Made by a program: the position numbers and the translations under genes
Shown: positions 16,734-26,458 of the stretch, piece after piece
Layout: each line of letters begins with the position of its first letter
Position numbering within the stretch: position 1 is the stretch's first letter
Assembly (NCBI GenBank): GCA_905478065.1
Contig: CAJQGZ010000029.1
Span: 1 to 36,402, forward strand
DNA from: an uncultured bacterium
Lineage (GTDB): Bacteria; Fidelibacterota; Marinisomatia; Marinisomatales; UBA1611
DNA: 36,402 nucleotides
Direction of reading: 5' to 3'
The notes under the pieces: generated by a model
Databases searched by the model: none
Seen by the model: the letters and a program-made list of their open reading frames with translations, nothing else
Told to the model about the DNA's origin: nothing

Positions 16734-17815
16734 TTATATGTTCCTAACCTAAGTTTAATATTTAAATATACACCTTCACGATATATTTTAAATGCAATTC
16801 TATCACCAGACCTTAAATCTTTTTCGGTAATAATATCTCTAATATCCGAAGGTGAATTTACCTTTTTGTTTGCAGTCGTGACAATAATATCCCCAATTGA
16901 GATACCCGCTTTTTGAGCAGAACTATTTTTATCTACATGGACCACTATTACACCATCACGAAAAGGAATGTTTAAATGTCTAATCATACTCCTTGTAATT
17001 GGCTGGACAACTAAACCTGTTGTAAAGCTACGATCTATACTCCCTGATATTTTTAATTCTTTTGCTATTCTCTTTGCAGCATTTATTGGGATTGCAAAAC
17101 CAATACCAATCGAGCCCCTATTTTGATTTGAGCCTGTAAAAATAAATGTATTTATTCCAATTACTTCGCCATTAGCATTAACTAATGGCCCACCAGAATT
17201 TCCAGGGTTAATTGCAGCATCAGTTTGGATCATGTTTTGTAAAACGCGGCCTGATTCTTTTTGAATACCAAAGTCCATATGATTTGCACTAATTATACCT
17301 ATGCTTGCAGTGGGTTGATTACTAATACTGAACAACTCAAAAGGATTACCAAGAGCAATTACCCATTCCCCCACAATCAAATCATCAGAATCTCCTAGTA
17401 CTACAAATGGGAAATCTGATCCATCTAAAAGCAGTAAGGCTAAGTCTGAGGTTTTATCGATACCAACCACTTCTGCATTATACTCATCACCTCCTGATAA
17501 CGTGACAGTGATTTTAGATGCTTTTTCCACAACATGGGTGTTAGTTAGTACATAACCATCGGGACTAATCACTACTCCACTACCAGAACTTTTCATTGGA
17601 TAAATTTCAGGTGGAAAAAAATAACGAAAGAAGGGATCGGGTGAAGAATAAGCGCTAACATTTTGTTCTACATTTATGCAAGCAACCGCAGGCCCCACTA
17701 CTTCAATGGCTTTAGTTATTGCTGTTTTTCTTGATTCATTTATTGACTGCTGGGTTAATGCAGAAGAAACTATAAAAAATAGACCGACAGTGATTATTTT
17801 TGTGTTTTTATACAT
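16730..17815 (-). CDS. HtrA/Deg-type periplasmic serine protease
   Basis: A 361-aa S1C trypsin-like protease with one PDZ domain. It has a signal peptide or anchor (IITVGLFFIVSSALTQ), a catalytic triad at H94 (TNTHVV), D124 (TSDLALL) and S207 (NPGNSGGP), an LA loop with FFRYFFPP, and a C-terminal PDZ (about 270-355: GVIVVHVDKNSSAQKAGISIGDII). A single PDZ is DegS-like in architecture, but this does not show a DegS role. It acts in envelope protein quality control. It overlaps truA by 8 bp. Confidence 0.92.
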   Translation of the reverse strand: MYKNTKIITVGLFFIVSSALTQQSINESRKTAITKAIEVVGPAVACINVEQNVSAYSSPDPFFRYFFPPEIYPMKSSGSGVVISPDGYVLTNTHVVEKASKITVTLSGGDEYNAEVVGIDKTSDLALLLLDGSDFPFVVLGDSDDLIVGEWVIALGNPFELFSISNQPTASIGIISANHMDFGIQKESGRVLQNMIQTDAAINPGNSGGPLVNANGEVIGINTFIFTGSNQNRGSIGIGFAIPINAAKRIAKELKISGSIDRSFTTGLVVQPITRSMIRHLNIPFRDGVIVVHVDKNSSAQKAGISIGDIIVTTANKKVNSPSDIRDIITEKDLRSGDRIAFKIYREGVYLNIKLRLGTYK

Positions 17816-18542
17816 ATTCTACTTTTAATAATTGAAGTCCGCACGCTGGCGCTTTATGAATTTGTACATTTTTTCTCGGTGTTTGCAATAGTGATTTGAA
17901 TTGTTCTTCTGAAAAATTTTTTCGTGACACTTCTACCATCGTACCAACAATATACCTAATCATATGATGCAAAAATCTATTAGCTGATATAGAGTACGTC
18001 AATAAATCTCCATTTTTTATCCAGTCCGAAGCATAGATAATTGATAACGTATGTTTTTTTAATGGATCAAATTTTGAAAATGATAAAAAATCATGTTCCC
18101 CAATTATAAATTTAGACAACTGCTTTAAAACTATTAAATCAATATTGTCTACTAGCCATGCCTGATTATTATATAATATTGATGACCCCAGGTATAGCTG
18201 ATATATATAGGTCCTTTTTAAAGCATCATGCCTTGAATTAAAATCACTAGATATTTTACACAAAGACATAATTTTACAATGTTTTGATGTGTAAAAATTA
18301 ATTGCATTTTTTAATTCTAAATCAGTTAATCTAGTATCAATATCAAAATGTGCTACTTGCCCTAAAGCATGCACTCCAGAATCTGTACGTCCAGATCCTT
18401 TAATCGGAAAGCGATTTTTTGATTTTGTTATAACCTTGAGAGCATTCTCAATTTCACCTTGAACTGTTTTTTTTTCATTCTGCAATTGCCATCCATTAAA
18501 AAATGAACCATCATATTGAATAATAATTTTATATCTTCGCAA
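17808..18542 (-). CDS. truA: tRNA pseudouridine(38-40) synthase TruA
   Basis: A 244-aa enzyme that isomerises uridines 38-40 in the tRNA anticodon stem-loop. It opens with YKIIIQYDGSFFNGWQLQ and has the catalytic motif GRTDSGVHALGQVAHF with D54. The later FLHHMIRYIVGTMVEV block is also diagnostic. The length is normal. The ATG starts 33 bp after the small envelope-protein gene. Confidence 0.95.
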   Translation of the reverse strand: MRRYKIIIQYDGSFFNGWQLQNEKKTVQGEIENALKVITKSKNRFPIKGSGRTDSGVHALGQVAHFDIDTRLTDLELKNAINFYTSKHCKIMSLCKISSDFNSRHDALKRTYIYQLYLGSSILYNNQAWLVDNIDLIVLKQLSKFIIGEHDFLSFSKFDPLKKHTLSIIYASDWIKNGDLLTYSISANRFLHHMIRYIVGTMVEVSRKNFSEEQFKSLLQTPRKNVQIHKAPACGLQLLKVEYV

Positions 18543-18575
18543 AAATTTTAAATTTTGTGATTTATTTAAATATTA

Positions 18576-19178
18576 TTAAAATTCCATTGTAACAATATAT
18601 TGAAGGTTTTTCTGATTATAATTAATTGAGGATTTTAATGATAATTTTTTATCTTCATTTAATCTGAAAATGTACAATGTATTAATTGTTGAAATAATAT
18701 GATTCATAATAATACCCCCGATTAAAAATTTTCCGCCTAGGTAATACTTGTCGCTGGCAATTCTCATATTTTCAAATTTTTTGCGCTTATCATCATTATT
18801 ATCCCAATCCCATGGAAAATCTCCCCATTGACCTTCTTTATTGTCTCGCATTCGGAGATGTTCAGAATCAAAATTTAAATTAGTATTATAATTTCCTATA
18901 TCAACCCAATATCTATCATCGCTCGCGCTGCTTGCACCAGCGTGATCATTAGCATAAGTTATATATTTCTTTTCTATTAGGTTTGAAATTTTGAATGCAG
19001 AAAAACATCCAGTTAATAATATTATTTCAGATTGAATAAAAAACTTTGATGATTTTTTATATCCAAAATCCATTTCGCCCCAACCAGGAATTAAAAATGA
19101 TTTAGCCATGGAATTAATAGGCGAAGCACCAAAACCAAGATTTAAATAAAATAATGTTAAAAAAATTGTTTTATACAT
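18576..19178 (-). CDS. Uncharacterised exported/membrane protein (DUF5683-like)
   Basis: About 200 aa from the ATG at 19178, which gives a signal peptide (MYKTIFLTLFYLNLGFGA); a start at 19214 is also open but overlaps lnt further. The mature part starts with SMAKSFLIPGWGEMDFGYKKS, whose PGWG motif resembles DUF5683-type small membrane proteins of the FCB group. A hydrophobic segment (EIILLTGCFSAFKI) and a hydrophobic stretch GGKFLIGGIIMNHIISTINT follow. The middle is rich in Asp, Asn and Trp (WGDFPWDWDNNDD). I do not recognise a function. Confidence 0.55.
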   Translation of the reverse strand: MYKTIFLTLFYLNLGFGASPINSMAKSFLIPGWGEMDFGYKKSSKFFIQSEIILLTGCFSAFKISNLIEKKYITYANDHAGASSASDDRYWVDIGNYNTNLNFDSEHLRMRDNKEGQWGDFPWDWDNNDDKRKKFENMRIASDKYYLGGKFLIGGIIMNHIISTINTLYIFRLNEDKKLSLKSSINYNQKNLQYIVTMEF

Positions 19179-20659
19179 GAATAGAAAATAAAAACTAATG
19201 TTATAATAAAACAACTAAACGCAAACATATCACCATACTTTGTGTAAAAACTACTTTTAAAGCCAATATTTACGCTTTCAGATATGATACCTTTTTGATT
19301 TAGATCAATTATATTTTGTACAGTACCATCAGGTTTAATTATACCTGATATTCCAGTATTTGCACATCTAACGACTGGAACACGATTCTCAATTGCTCTC
19401 AAACGAGCAAGCTCAAAATGTTGATAGGGACCATAAGAATTCCCTAACCAACCATCATTTGCTTGAATTACTAAAAACTGCGCGCCCATAGAAACAAATT
19501 TTCTTGCAATTCGAGGAATGGAAGACTCGTAACAAATTAAATCAGAAAACAAAAAATTTTTCCAATTAAAAACAATAAACTCTTCGCCTGACTTAAAACG
19601 GCCTCTGTCAATATTTATATTTAATTTTGTCAACGGATGAAAAATTGCAGGCAATAGATCGTATTCAGCAAAAGGGACTAAATGTATTTTTGAATAGAGC
19701 TCATAATCAGAATGTGGCTTTAAAAACATAGCGCTATTAAAGTAGTATCTTGAACCGTTATAGTTAGAAGCGTGAATAGTCCCCGTCAAAAGCGGAATAT
19801 TAGAGCTATCAACGGTCTCTTGTAGGTTTTGCCTAGTATAATTATCCCTTACAAGGTAAGATGGTAAAGCAGTTTCAGGAAATATAACTAAGTCAGGTTT
19901 TAATTTATTTGATTCAAAATGTAGTGAGTCCATAATAGCAATAATTTTGTTTTTATTCCCCCATTTAGTATTTGGATCTATATTAGGTTGAACAATTGCT
20001 GTTTTGATTATTTTATCAAAACTTGAAAGTGATTTTATTTTGCTCCATCCTGTTAATGATAAGCTTATAAAGACAAATAAAATAAATGATAGTGCATACT
20101 TTAAATCTATTTTATTTTTGATTCCATTATAAAGTATCACATTAAAACTAATTATAATAAATGAAACACCATAAGTGCCCGTGATGTCAATGAATTGAAT
20201 AAAATAAATATATTTTGATTGAGAGAGTGCAATATTTGACCAAGGAAAACCCATCGCACCAAAGCTTCTAAGCCATTCAATAAAAACAATGAGGAATGGA
20301 AAAAGAACACCGCCAAAACGAGTTTTATGATTTTTAGATAGAAGAGAAAATAATATGCCAGCTAATGCATAAAATATAGATAGATAACCTGCTGCAGCTA
20401 CTAGACTACCAATTACAGTAAATTTGTCAGCACCTGAATTGGACCCAATCCAGTAAAAGGCTGTGATATTAAATGTAAATCCAAAAATATAGCCATAAAT
20501 CAAATTCTTTTTTAAACTTGAGTTCACAAACACATGAAACAAGGGTATGAAAGATACCCATGCCAAAAAGCCAAGATTTAACGGAAAAAATGCTAATCCT
20601 GTTGCTATTCCAGCAAAAGTCACCTGAATCCAGGGTTTTAAACTGAAAAATAAATTCAA
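19157..20659 (-). CDS. lnt: Apolipoprotein N-acyltransferase
   Basis: The 500-aa inner-membrane enzyme that adds the third acyl chain to lipoproteins. The N-terminal half has about seven membrane helices, followed by a nitrilase-like domain (about 217-470). The catalytic triad reads E262 (VIFPETALPS), K324 (YSKIHLVPFAEY) and C376 (SDLICYESSIPR); a final membrane helix closes the protein. The start is TTG at 20659, directly after the ruvX stop. With LolA elsewhere in the window this supports a complete lipoprotein maturation and sorting pathway. Confidence 0.94.
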   Translation of the reverse strand: MNLFFSLKPWIQVTFAGIATGLAFFPLNLGFLAWVSFIPLFHVFVNSSLKKNLIYGYIFGFTFNITAFYWIGSNSGADKFTVIGSLVAAAGYLSIFYALAGILFSLLSKNHKTRFGGVLFPFLIVFIEWLRSFGAMGFPWSNIALSQSKYIYFIQFIDITGTYGVSFIIISFNVILYNGIKNKIDLKYALSFILFVFISLSLTGWSKIKSLSSFDKIIKTAIVQPNIDPNTKWGNKNKIIAIMDSLHFESNKLKPDLVIFPETALPSYLVRDNYTRQNLQETVDSSNIPLLTGTIHASNYNGSRYYFNSAMFLKPHSDYELYSKIHLVPFAEYDLLPAIFHPLTKLNINIDRGRFKSGEEFIVFNWKNFLFSDLICYESSIPRIARKFVSMGAQFLVIQANDGWLGNSYGPYQHFELARLRAIENRVPVVRCANTGISGIIKPDGTVQNIIDLNQKGIISESVNIGFKSSFYTKYGDMFAFSCFIITLVFIFYSCIKQFF

Positions 20660-21070
20660 CTAAACCTTCTTATCTAGAAATTGTTGCAAAATAATTGCCG
20701 CTGCAGTTCTATCAATTTCTGCTTTATTATGTCCTGTTTTTACATTTTGCATCACAAGTGACTTTTTAGCACTTACGGAACTAAGCCTTTCGTCCTCATA
20801 TAGTATCGGTATATTTAATTTTGCAAGCGAAGCCTTGAAGGTTCTTACTTTTTTTGTCTGTTCGGTATCCACTCCACTCATATTCAAAGGCAATCCTAAA
20901 ATAATAGTTTTAACATTATTATCATTAATAATATCGCTCAGTTTCGATACTAAATCATCGTTATCTATGAATGTTAAAGTTTTAAATGGTGAAGCTATAA
21001 TATTTAAAGCATCTGAAAGAGCAAGGCCCACTCTTTTAGTTCCTAGGTCTATTCCAATACACCTACCCAT
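20660..21070 (-). CDS. ruvX: YqgF/RuvX-family RNase H-like nuclease (putative pre-16S rRNA nuclease)
   Basis: A 136-aa protein with the RuvX N-terminus MGRCIGIDLGTKRVGLALSD containing the first catalytic Asp, VKTIILGLPLNMSG, a YEDERLSSVSA motif and a late DRTAAAIILQQFL segment with the last Asp. Family members process the 5' end of 16S rRNA precursor and have been linked to Holliday-junction resolution. It starts 4 bp after the HU-like gene and its stop is followed immediately by lnt. Confidence 0.92.
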   Translation of the reverse strand: MGRCIGIDLGTKRVGLALSDALNIIASPFKTLTFIDNDDLVSKLSDIINDNNVKTIILGLPLNMSGVDTEQTKKVRTFKASLAKLNIPILYEDERLSSVSAKKSLVMQNVKTGHNKAEIDRTAAAIILQQFLDKKV

Positions 21071-21074
21071 ATTT

Positions 21075-21383
21075 TTATATAGGTTTTTTTAAATGATTTT
21101 TTAATATTTTACCAGGCTTAAAATGTGTTTTCTTGTGTGCCGGGACAAATATTTCTTCATTAGTCTTTGGATTTCTTGCCTTTGGTTTTGCTTTTGCAGG
21201 TTTACTTTCTAAAACTCCAAAGTTTCTTATTTCAACTCTTATATAATCATTATCTTCACACAATAGTTCACGAACAGCCTTAAAAACTTCATCTGTATAT
21301 ATAATTGATTTACGTATGCTCATATTAAGATTTTTTCCAACCTTAATTGCTATATCTCGCTTAGTAAAAGTTTTTACATCCAT
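21075..21383 (-). CDS. HU/IHF-family DNA-binding protein
   Basis: A 102-aa bacterial histone-like protein. It opens TFTKRDIAIKVGKNLNMS, has the dimerisation helices, and carries the DNA-binding arm with IRNFGVLESKPAKAKPKARNPKTNE where HU/IHF proteins have GFGxFxxxxRxxRxGRNPxTGE. A short basic tail follows. The SD-like GGAGAGAATAGGG lies in the end of rel, one base before the ATG region. HU versus an IHF subunit cannot be settled by eye. Confidence 0.92.
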   Translation of the reverse strand: MDVKTFTKRDIAIKVGKNLNMSIRKSIIYTDEVFKAVRELLCEDNDYIRVEIRNFGVLESKPAKAKPKARNPKTNEEIFVPAHKKTHFKPGKILKNHLKKPI

Positions 21384-21384
21384 T

Positions 21385-23577
21385 TTATTTCCCTATTCTC
21401 TCCACACTGTCAACATGCTTAACGTTATATATTTTCTTAATTAACCTATCCAATTGCCGCTTATTTTTTACCTGCACAATAAAATGGGCAGTTGCAATGG
21501 CTCCATTTACTTTTATATCAACACTGGAAATATTAATATTTTGACTTCCGATACATTCTGATAAATCTTTAAGCAAACCTTTATAATCCAGACCTATAAT
21601 TTTTAATCTAGAATTAAAAAATGCATCTTTCGGGAGATTCCAATCAACATCAACCAAACGGTCTTCATCATTAGTAACCAGGGGTAAACTATGGCACCTA
21701 GCTTTATGTACAGTTAAACCCCTTCCTCTAGTGACAAAACCAACTACATCATCACCAGGTATCGGATTACAACATTTCCCATATTTAATCATAAGGTTAT
21801 TAATCCCATCTAGGATTATTCCATCTGCTGGACGAAAAATATTTTCAATTGCATCCCCAAGTTTACTATATGAAGAATTGTCCTTATCAGTTTGATTAGT
21901 ACTTAATTTTTTATGAATTTCTCTAAACGAAGTTTTTCCTCGCCCAATAGAAGCAAAGTATGAATCTTCGTCACTAAACCCAAAACTACCGTAGGCATTT
22001 AAATAAATATTTTTTTGCCCATATATTTTTAATCTTCTGAGCGTTTTTAGTACGATTTCTTTACCCAGTTTGATACTTTCTAAACGGCTAGTGTTTTTTA
22101 AATATTTATTTATTGAATTCCTTGCTTTACTAGTAATAACAAATTTTTTCCAATTGATACTCGGCGTTTGACTTTTGCCAGTAATTATCTCTACTACATC
22201 ACCACTTCTCAACTCAACATTTAGAGTAACTAATTGATGATTTACTTTAGCACCCAGGCAATGCATACCTACTTGTGTATGAACTTCAAATGCAAAGTCA
22301 ACAGGCGTTGAACCAGCTGGTAATTGAACTAAATCTCCTGCAGGGGTAAAAACATAAATCTCTCTATCAAATAAATCAATTTTTAATAAATCCATAAATT
22401 CTTTAGGATTACTAGATTCGTTTTTTAAAATATCAATCAACTCTCTAAGCCATTTAATATCTGAACCTAAATCGTTCACACTGGTTTTACCTTCCTTATA
22501 AATCCAATGAGAAGCGATACCAATTTCAGCTGTTTCATTCATCGTACGAGTTCTTATTTGAATTTCTACCATTTTACCATCGGTTCCAATTATCGTAGTA
22601 TGAATAGATTGATAGCCATTCGTTTTTGGTGTTGCTATAAAATCTTTAAACCTTTCTTGTACAGGAGTAAAAACACTATGCACAACACCTAGAGCAGAGT
22701 AGCACTCTTCAATTTTATTTACGATAATTCTGATAGCATATAAGTCATAAATATCTTCAAAAGATTTTTTTCTATTAATCATTTTTCCATAAATAGAAGA
22801 AAAGGATTTCGATCTTCCAAAAATCTCGCTAGTAATTTTATAATTCTTCAAACCAGCATTAATTGGTTCAATGTAACTATTTATTAATTTTCTTCTTTGT
22901 TTATTTGTTGTTTTAATTTTAGAAGATATAGAATCATATTCATCTTTATTTAATACCTGAAAAGTGAGATCATCTAATTGTGATTTCACACTAGACATAC
23001 CCAAACGATGTGCTAAAGGAGAATAAACATCTCGTGTTTCTGTTGCAATCCGGTGCTGCTTAATTCTAGGAAGGTAGCTTATAGTTTTCATATTATGCAT
23101 TCTATCAGCAAACTTAATTATTATAACACGTATGTCTTTTGCTACAGATAATAACATTTTCATAAAATTACCTGCTTGTTTTTCTTTTCTTGTACTAAAC
23201 TCTATTCCACTAATTTTTGTTAAACCATCTACTAGATTAGCAAGATCTTCACCAAATTCTTTTTCTATATCATCAACAGTTAATTTTGTATCCTCAACAA
23301 CATCATGTAACAAGCCTGCCATAATAGTTGTATAATCCATATTCCATGATGCTAAAGTACTAGCTACCTCTATGCAATGATTAAAATAAGGCTCTCCTGA
23401 TTGTCTTTTCTGGCCCTCATGATATCTGCTACCGTAATCGTAAGCTTTCCATAATCTTTCTTTTAGAAACGCCTTATCTGTCTCAGGCGATATAAAAACT
23501 TGATTATATAAAGAAATGAAAGCTTTTGGATAATCCCCGAATAATTGAGGTGCTAATTTTACTAATGGGTTTTCCAT
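21385..23577 (-). CDS. rel: Bifunctional (p)ppGpp synthetase/hydrolase (Rel/SpoT)
   Basis: A 730-aa RSH protein controlling the stringent response. The hydrolase HD domain carries H53, HDVVEDT (91-97) and DRMHNMKT. The synthetase domain has FGRSKSFSSIYGKM, YDLYAIRII, PKTNGYQSIHTT and VEIQIRTRTM. The TGS domain contains YVFTPAGDLVQLPAGSTPVDFAF, and an ACT domain closes the protein (IIGLDYKGLLKDLSECI). An intact HD motif implies both synthesis and hydrolysis. The ATG shares a base with the dnaB stop (TAATG), which suggests coupled translation. Confidence 0.95.
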   Translation of the reverse strand: MENPLVKLAPQLFGDYPKAFISLYNQVFISPETDKAFLKERLWKAYDYGSRYHEGQKRQSGEPYFNHCIEVASTLASWNMDYTTIMAGLLHDVVEDTKLTVDDIEKEFGEDLANLVDGLTKISGIEFSTRKEKQAGNFMKMLLSVAKDIRVIIIKFADRMHNMKTISYLPRIKQHRIATETRDVYSPLAHRLGMSSVKSQLDDLTFQVLNKDEYDSISSKIKTTNKQRRKLINSYIEPINAGLKNYKITSEIFGRSKSFSSIYGKMINRKKSFEDIYDLYAIRIIVNKIEECYSALGVVHSVFTPVQERFKDFIATPKTNGYQSIHTTIIGTDGKMVEIQIRTRTMNETAEIGIASHWIYKEGKTSVNDLGSDIKWLRELIDILKNESSNPKEFMDLLKIDLFDREIYVFTPAGDLVQLPAGSTPVDFAFEVHTQVGMHCLGAKVNHQLVTLNVELRSGDVVEIITGKSQTPSINWKKFVITSKARNSINKYLKNTSRLESIKLGKEIVLKTLRRLKIYGQKNIYLNAYGSFGFSDEDSYFASIGRGKTSFREIHKKLSTNQTDKDNSSYSKLGDAIENIFRPADGIILDGINNLMIKYGKCCNPIPGDDVVGFVTRGRGLTVHKARCHSLPLVTNDEDRLVDVDWNLPKDAFFNSRLKIIGLDYKGLLKDLSECIGSQNINISSVDIKVNGAIATAHFIVQVKNKRQLDRLIKKIYNVKHVDSVERIGK

Positions 23578-24935
23578 TAAAAAGGAGCATCAGGATTATG
23601 GGCTAAATTTTCAAACCTTGTGTATCTATTTATATATGTAGCCTCAATGATTCCCGTAGGGCCATTACGTTGCTTAGCAATAATTATTTCTGCTTTTCCT
23701 TCATCTTCATCATCTCTAGAATAAACCCATGGTCTAAAAAGAAAGAGCACAACGTCTGCATCCTGTTCTATCGCACCGCTTTCCCTTAAATCTGACAACT
23801 GCGGTCTTTTAGAGCCTGTTCTTTGTTCAACTGCTCTAGATAATTGAGATAGAGCAACTATTGGTATGTCTAATTCTTTTGCTAATGCTTTCATAGATCT
23901 AGAGATTGTTGCGATCTCTTGTTGTCTACTTTCTACGCCTTTAGGACCTTGCATAAGCTGCAAATAGTCAACAATTATCATATCAATATCTATATCATTT
24001 TTTATCCTTCTAGCCTTCGCTCTTAATTCTAGAATACTTAAAGCGGGAGTATCATCTAAATGAATTTCCGCTTTTGATAAAGGACCAACAGCCAGACTTA
24101 AATTTCGATATTGTGATTTAGGCAATGTTCCGGACCTTACAAGGTTACTATCTACACGCGCCTCTGCACATAAAAGTCGCATAGCTAATTGATTATTTGC
24201 CATTTCCAAACTAAAGAAACCAATCTTCTTATTTGCATCAATTGCAGCATTACGCATCATGTTTAAGGCAAATGATGTTTTTCCCATACCAGGTCTACCA
24301 GCGATTATGACTAAATCACCCGCTTGGAAGCCCGTAGTCTTAGCATCTAAATCACTAAAACCAGTCGGAACACCAATTACTGAACCTTTATGTGAAGCTA
24401 TCCTATCAATATCTTCAAAAGTTTTATGTAAAACTGGGTCAATTTTCTCAAACCCTTTTTGTAGTCTATCTTGAGTAATGTTAAAAATTGATTTCTGTAC
24501 TGACTCCAAAATATCATCAACGTCCTTACTATCATCAAAAGCTTCTTTAGAAATATCATTTGACAAGTAAATCAAGTTTCTTAAAATAGCTTTTTCCATA
24601 ACAATTTTTATGTAGCGAGCAACATGTGCAGTTGTGGGGACTAAATCAACCAGACCGCTGATATAAAAAGCACCTCCGACTGTTTCTAAGTCATTGTTCT
24701 TTGTTAAAACATCAACTACAGAAACCGTATCAATTGGCTCGTTTTTTTTGTCAAGAATTGACATTGCCGCAAAAATTAGCGAATGGTTTTTTTTGTAAAA
24801 ATGAACCGCATCAAGTTTTTTTTCAAACGCTTTGTTTACTGCCTCTTTATCAGAAAGCATTGAACCTAATACTGCCTGTTCAGCTTCATCAGAATGAGGC
24901 TGAACATTTAATATTTCATTTTTTTTATTTGTCAT
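23577..24935 (-). CDS. dnaB: Replicative DNA helicase DnaB
   Basis: The 452-aa hexameric 5'-3' fork helicase. The N-terminal domain starts PHSDEAEQAVLGSMLSD. The RecA-like motor has Walker A GRPGMGKT (213-220), GFFSLEMANNQLAMRLL, Walker B IDMIIVDYLQLM, and the DnaB motif ALSQLSRAVEQR followed by LSDLRESGAIEQDADVV. There is no intein and the length is standard. It ends in a TAATG junction with rel. Confidence 0.97.
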   Translation of the reverse strand: MTNKKNEILNVQPHSDEAEQAVLGSMLSDKEAVNKAFEKKLDAVHFYKKNHSLIFAAMSILDKKNEPIDTVSVVDVLTKNNDLETVGGAFYISGLVDLVPTTAHVARYIKIVMEKAILRNLIYLSNDISKEAFDDSKDVDDILESVQKSIFNITQDRLQKGFEKIDPVLHKTFEDIDRIASHKGSVIGVPTGFSDLDAKTTGFQAGDLVIIAGRPGMGKTSFALNMMRNAAIDANKKIGFFSLEMANNQLAMRLLCAEARVDSNLVRSGTLPKSQYRNLSLAVGPLSKAEIHLDDTPALSILELRAKARRIKNDIDIDMIIVDYLQLMQGPKGVESRQQEIATISRSMKALAKELDIPIVALSQLSRAVEQRTGSKRPQLSDLRESGAIEQDADVVLFLFRPWVYSRDDEDEGKAEIIIAKQRNGPTGIIEATYINRYTRFENLAHNPDAPF

Positions 24936-24946
24936 ATTTTTTAAAA

Positions 24947-25606
24947 TTAATTAATAAAGTCACGCACAACCTGAAAATCTTCCCAAGCATTTTTTTTAAA
25001 AGCAGGGTCATTTAATAACGTTTGAGGATGGTAAGTCACTTTTAACGGGATGGAGTTAAACTCGTAAAACTGAGATCTAAATTCTTTTAAAGATAAGTCT
25101 TTATTCAATAATGACTTTCCAGCTACTTTCCCAAGGGCAACAATAATTTTTGGTTGGATTATTTCGATTTGCTTCAATAAGTAAGAATGACAGTTGTTTA
25201 TTTCAGATAGTAATGGATCTCTATTCCTTGGTGTCTTACACTTTAAAACATTTGTGAGGTAAACATTATTTGTCCGACTTAAACCAATTGCTTTTAGTAT
25301 TTTATCTAAAAGTTTTCCAGCTTTGCCAACAAATGGTCTTCCTTTTTCGTCTTCATATTCATTTGGAGCCTCACCAACAATTAACAAATCAGCATTTTTG
25401 TCTCCGCTACCAAAAACAATTTTTTTTCTTGAGGTACCCAATTCGCATTTCATACAACCTTCAACAGAAGATTCAAAAATACTTAAAACACTATTATTTA
25501 ATAAATCGCTTTTTATACTAAAAGTAGAAGGTGAATCAAAAAACAATTCATTTCCATAAAGTTCAATGTGCTGTTTTATGAACTTATTTTTATTGACGAT
25601 GTTCAT
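24947..25606 (-). CDS. Family 4 (Fe-S) uracil-DNA glycosylase
   Basis: A 219-aa base-excision enzyme. The four iron-sulfur cysteines are C51 and C54 (CMKC), C123 (VLKCKTPRNRDP) and C139 (NNCHSYL), with the 16-residue spacing of the last two expected for this family. Catalytic motif A is IVGEAPNEYED and motif B is TYHPQTLL. The N-terminal ~45 residues are an extra segment seen in many family-4 members. It removes uracil arising from cytosine deamination. It lies 11 bp upstream of dnaB. Confidence 0.88.
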   Translation of the reverse strand: MNIVNKNKFIKQHIELYGNELFFDSPSTFSIKSDLLNNSVLSIFESSVEGCMKCELGTSRKKIVFGSGDKNADLLIVGEAPNEYEDEKGRPFVGKAGKLLDKILKAIGLSRTNNVYLTNVLKCKTPRNRDPLLSEINNCHSYLLKQIEIIQPKIIVALGKVAGKSLLNKDLSLKEFRSQFYEFNSIPLKVTYHPQTLLNDPAFKKNAWEDFQVVRDFIN

Positions 25607-25613
25607 ACATTGT

Positions 25614-25892
25614 CTATAAAATCTTCTCCTTTTTACTCCACTTTACATCACCATCCATAAATTGCTTTATAGCAATACTAGTAGTTTTTTCTAACTCAAT
25701 GTAATCTTCAGGAGACTTCTCTTCAATCTCATCAAACACACCGTAATCTTCTTCTTCTGCCTCTTTTATTGATTTTTGAACAATACGTTCATCAAGGACT
25801 ATTTTAGCTTGACCAGACATTACGACAACAGCTTCGTAAATATTATCTGTTTTTTCTTCAATATTTCTCAATGGAATAGTTTTGATTCCCAT
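25614..25892 (-). CDS. rpoZ: RNA polymerase omega subunit
   Basis: A 92-aa protein whose core NIYEAVVVMSGQAKIVLDERI matches the omega motif (NRYEAVxVxAKRAR...), followed by an acidic middle and a C-terminal helix (EKTTSIAIKQFMDGDVKW). Omega stabilises the beta-prime subunit. The gene follows gmk directly, the standard gmk-rpoZ pair. A clear Shine-Dalgarno AAAGGAG lies in the last codons of gmk. The sequence is divergent, so the call rests partly on context. Confidence 0.8.
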   Translation of the reverse strand: MGIKTIPLRNIEEKTDNIYEAVVVMSGQAKIVLDERIVQKSIKEAEEEDYGVFDEIEEKSPEDYIELEKTTSIAIKQFMDGDVKWSKKEKIL

Positions 25893-25894
25893 TA

Positions 25895-26458
25895 TTACAC
25901 TCCTTTTATTACTTCATCTAATTTTATTAAAAAATCATTTTTTGCAACTTCAATATTATCATTTATTAATAGAGAATCAAACCGATCTTTATAAGCCATT
26001 TCTTTTTTAAATCGTTCCAACCTTTTTTTAATAGTGGCTTCAGTTTCACTACCCCTCATTTGCAATCTTTTTCTTAAGCTATCTATACTTGGTGGAACAA
26101 TGAAAACGGAATGCGAATTGTCTGGATATAATTTCTGAATTGAACTTGTCCCATTAACATCTAATTCAAGCAATACAATTTTTTCATTCAAAATCGCATT
26201 ATCTAATTCTTTTTTAACGGTACCATAATAGTTACCATGAACATTCTCCCATTCAGCTAAATCACCATTATCTATTAATATTTTAAAATCTTGTCGTTTT
26301 ACAAAATTATAATCTTCCCCATCAATCTCATTTTCTCTAGGAGCTCTAGTGGTATAAGATACAGACCATATAAACTCAGGTCTTATCTTTCTTACTACTT
26401 TACATAATGTAGTTTTACCTGATCCAGATGGTGCAGAGACACAAATTAAATTTTTCAT
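25895..26458 (-). CDS. gmk: Guanylate kinase
   Basis: A 187-aa enzyme phosphorylating GMP to GDP. The P-loop APSGSGKTTL is at about 9-18, followed by SVSYTTRAPRENEIDGEDYNFV (GMP-binding), AEWENVHGNYYGT and VLLELDVNGTSSIQK. The lid segment reads KRLQMRGSETEATIKKRLER. The length is standard. Its ATG shares base 26458 with the stop of yicC. Confidence 0.96.
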   Translation of the reverse strand: MKNLICVSAPSGSGKTTLCKVVRKIRPEFIWSVSYTTRAPRENEIDGEDYNFVKRQDFKILIDNGDLAEWENVHGNYYGTVKKELDNAILNEKIVLLELDVNGTSSIQKLYPDNSHSVFIVPPSIDSLRKRLQMRGSETEATIKKRLERFKKEMAYKDRFDSLLINDNIEVAKNDFLIKLDEVIKGV

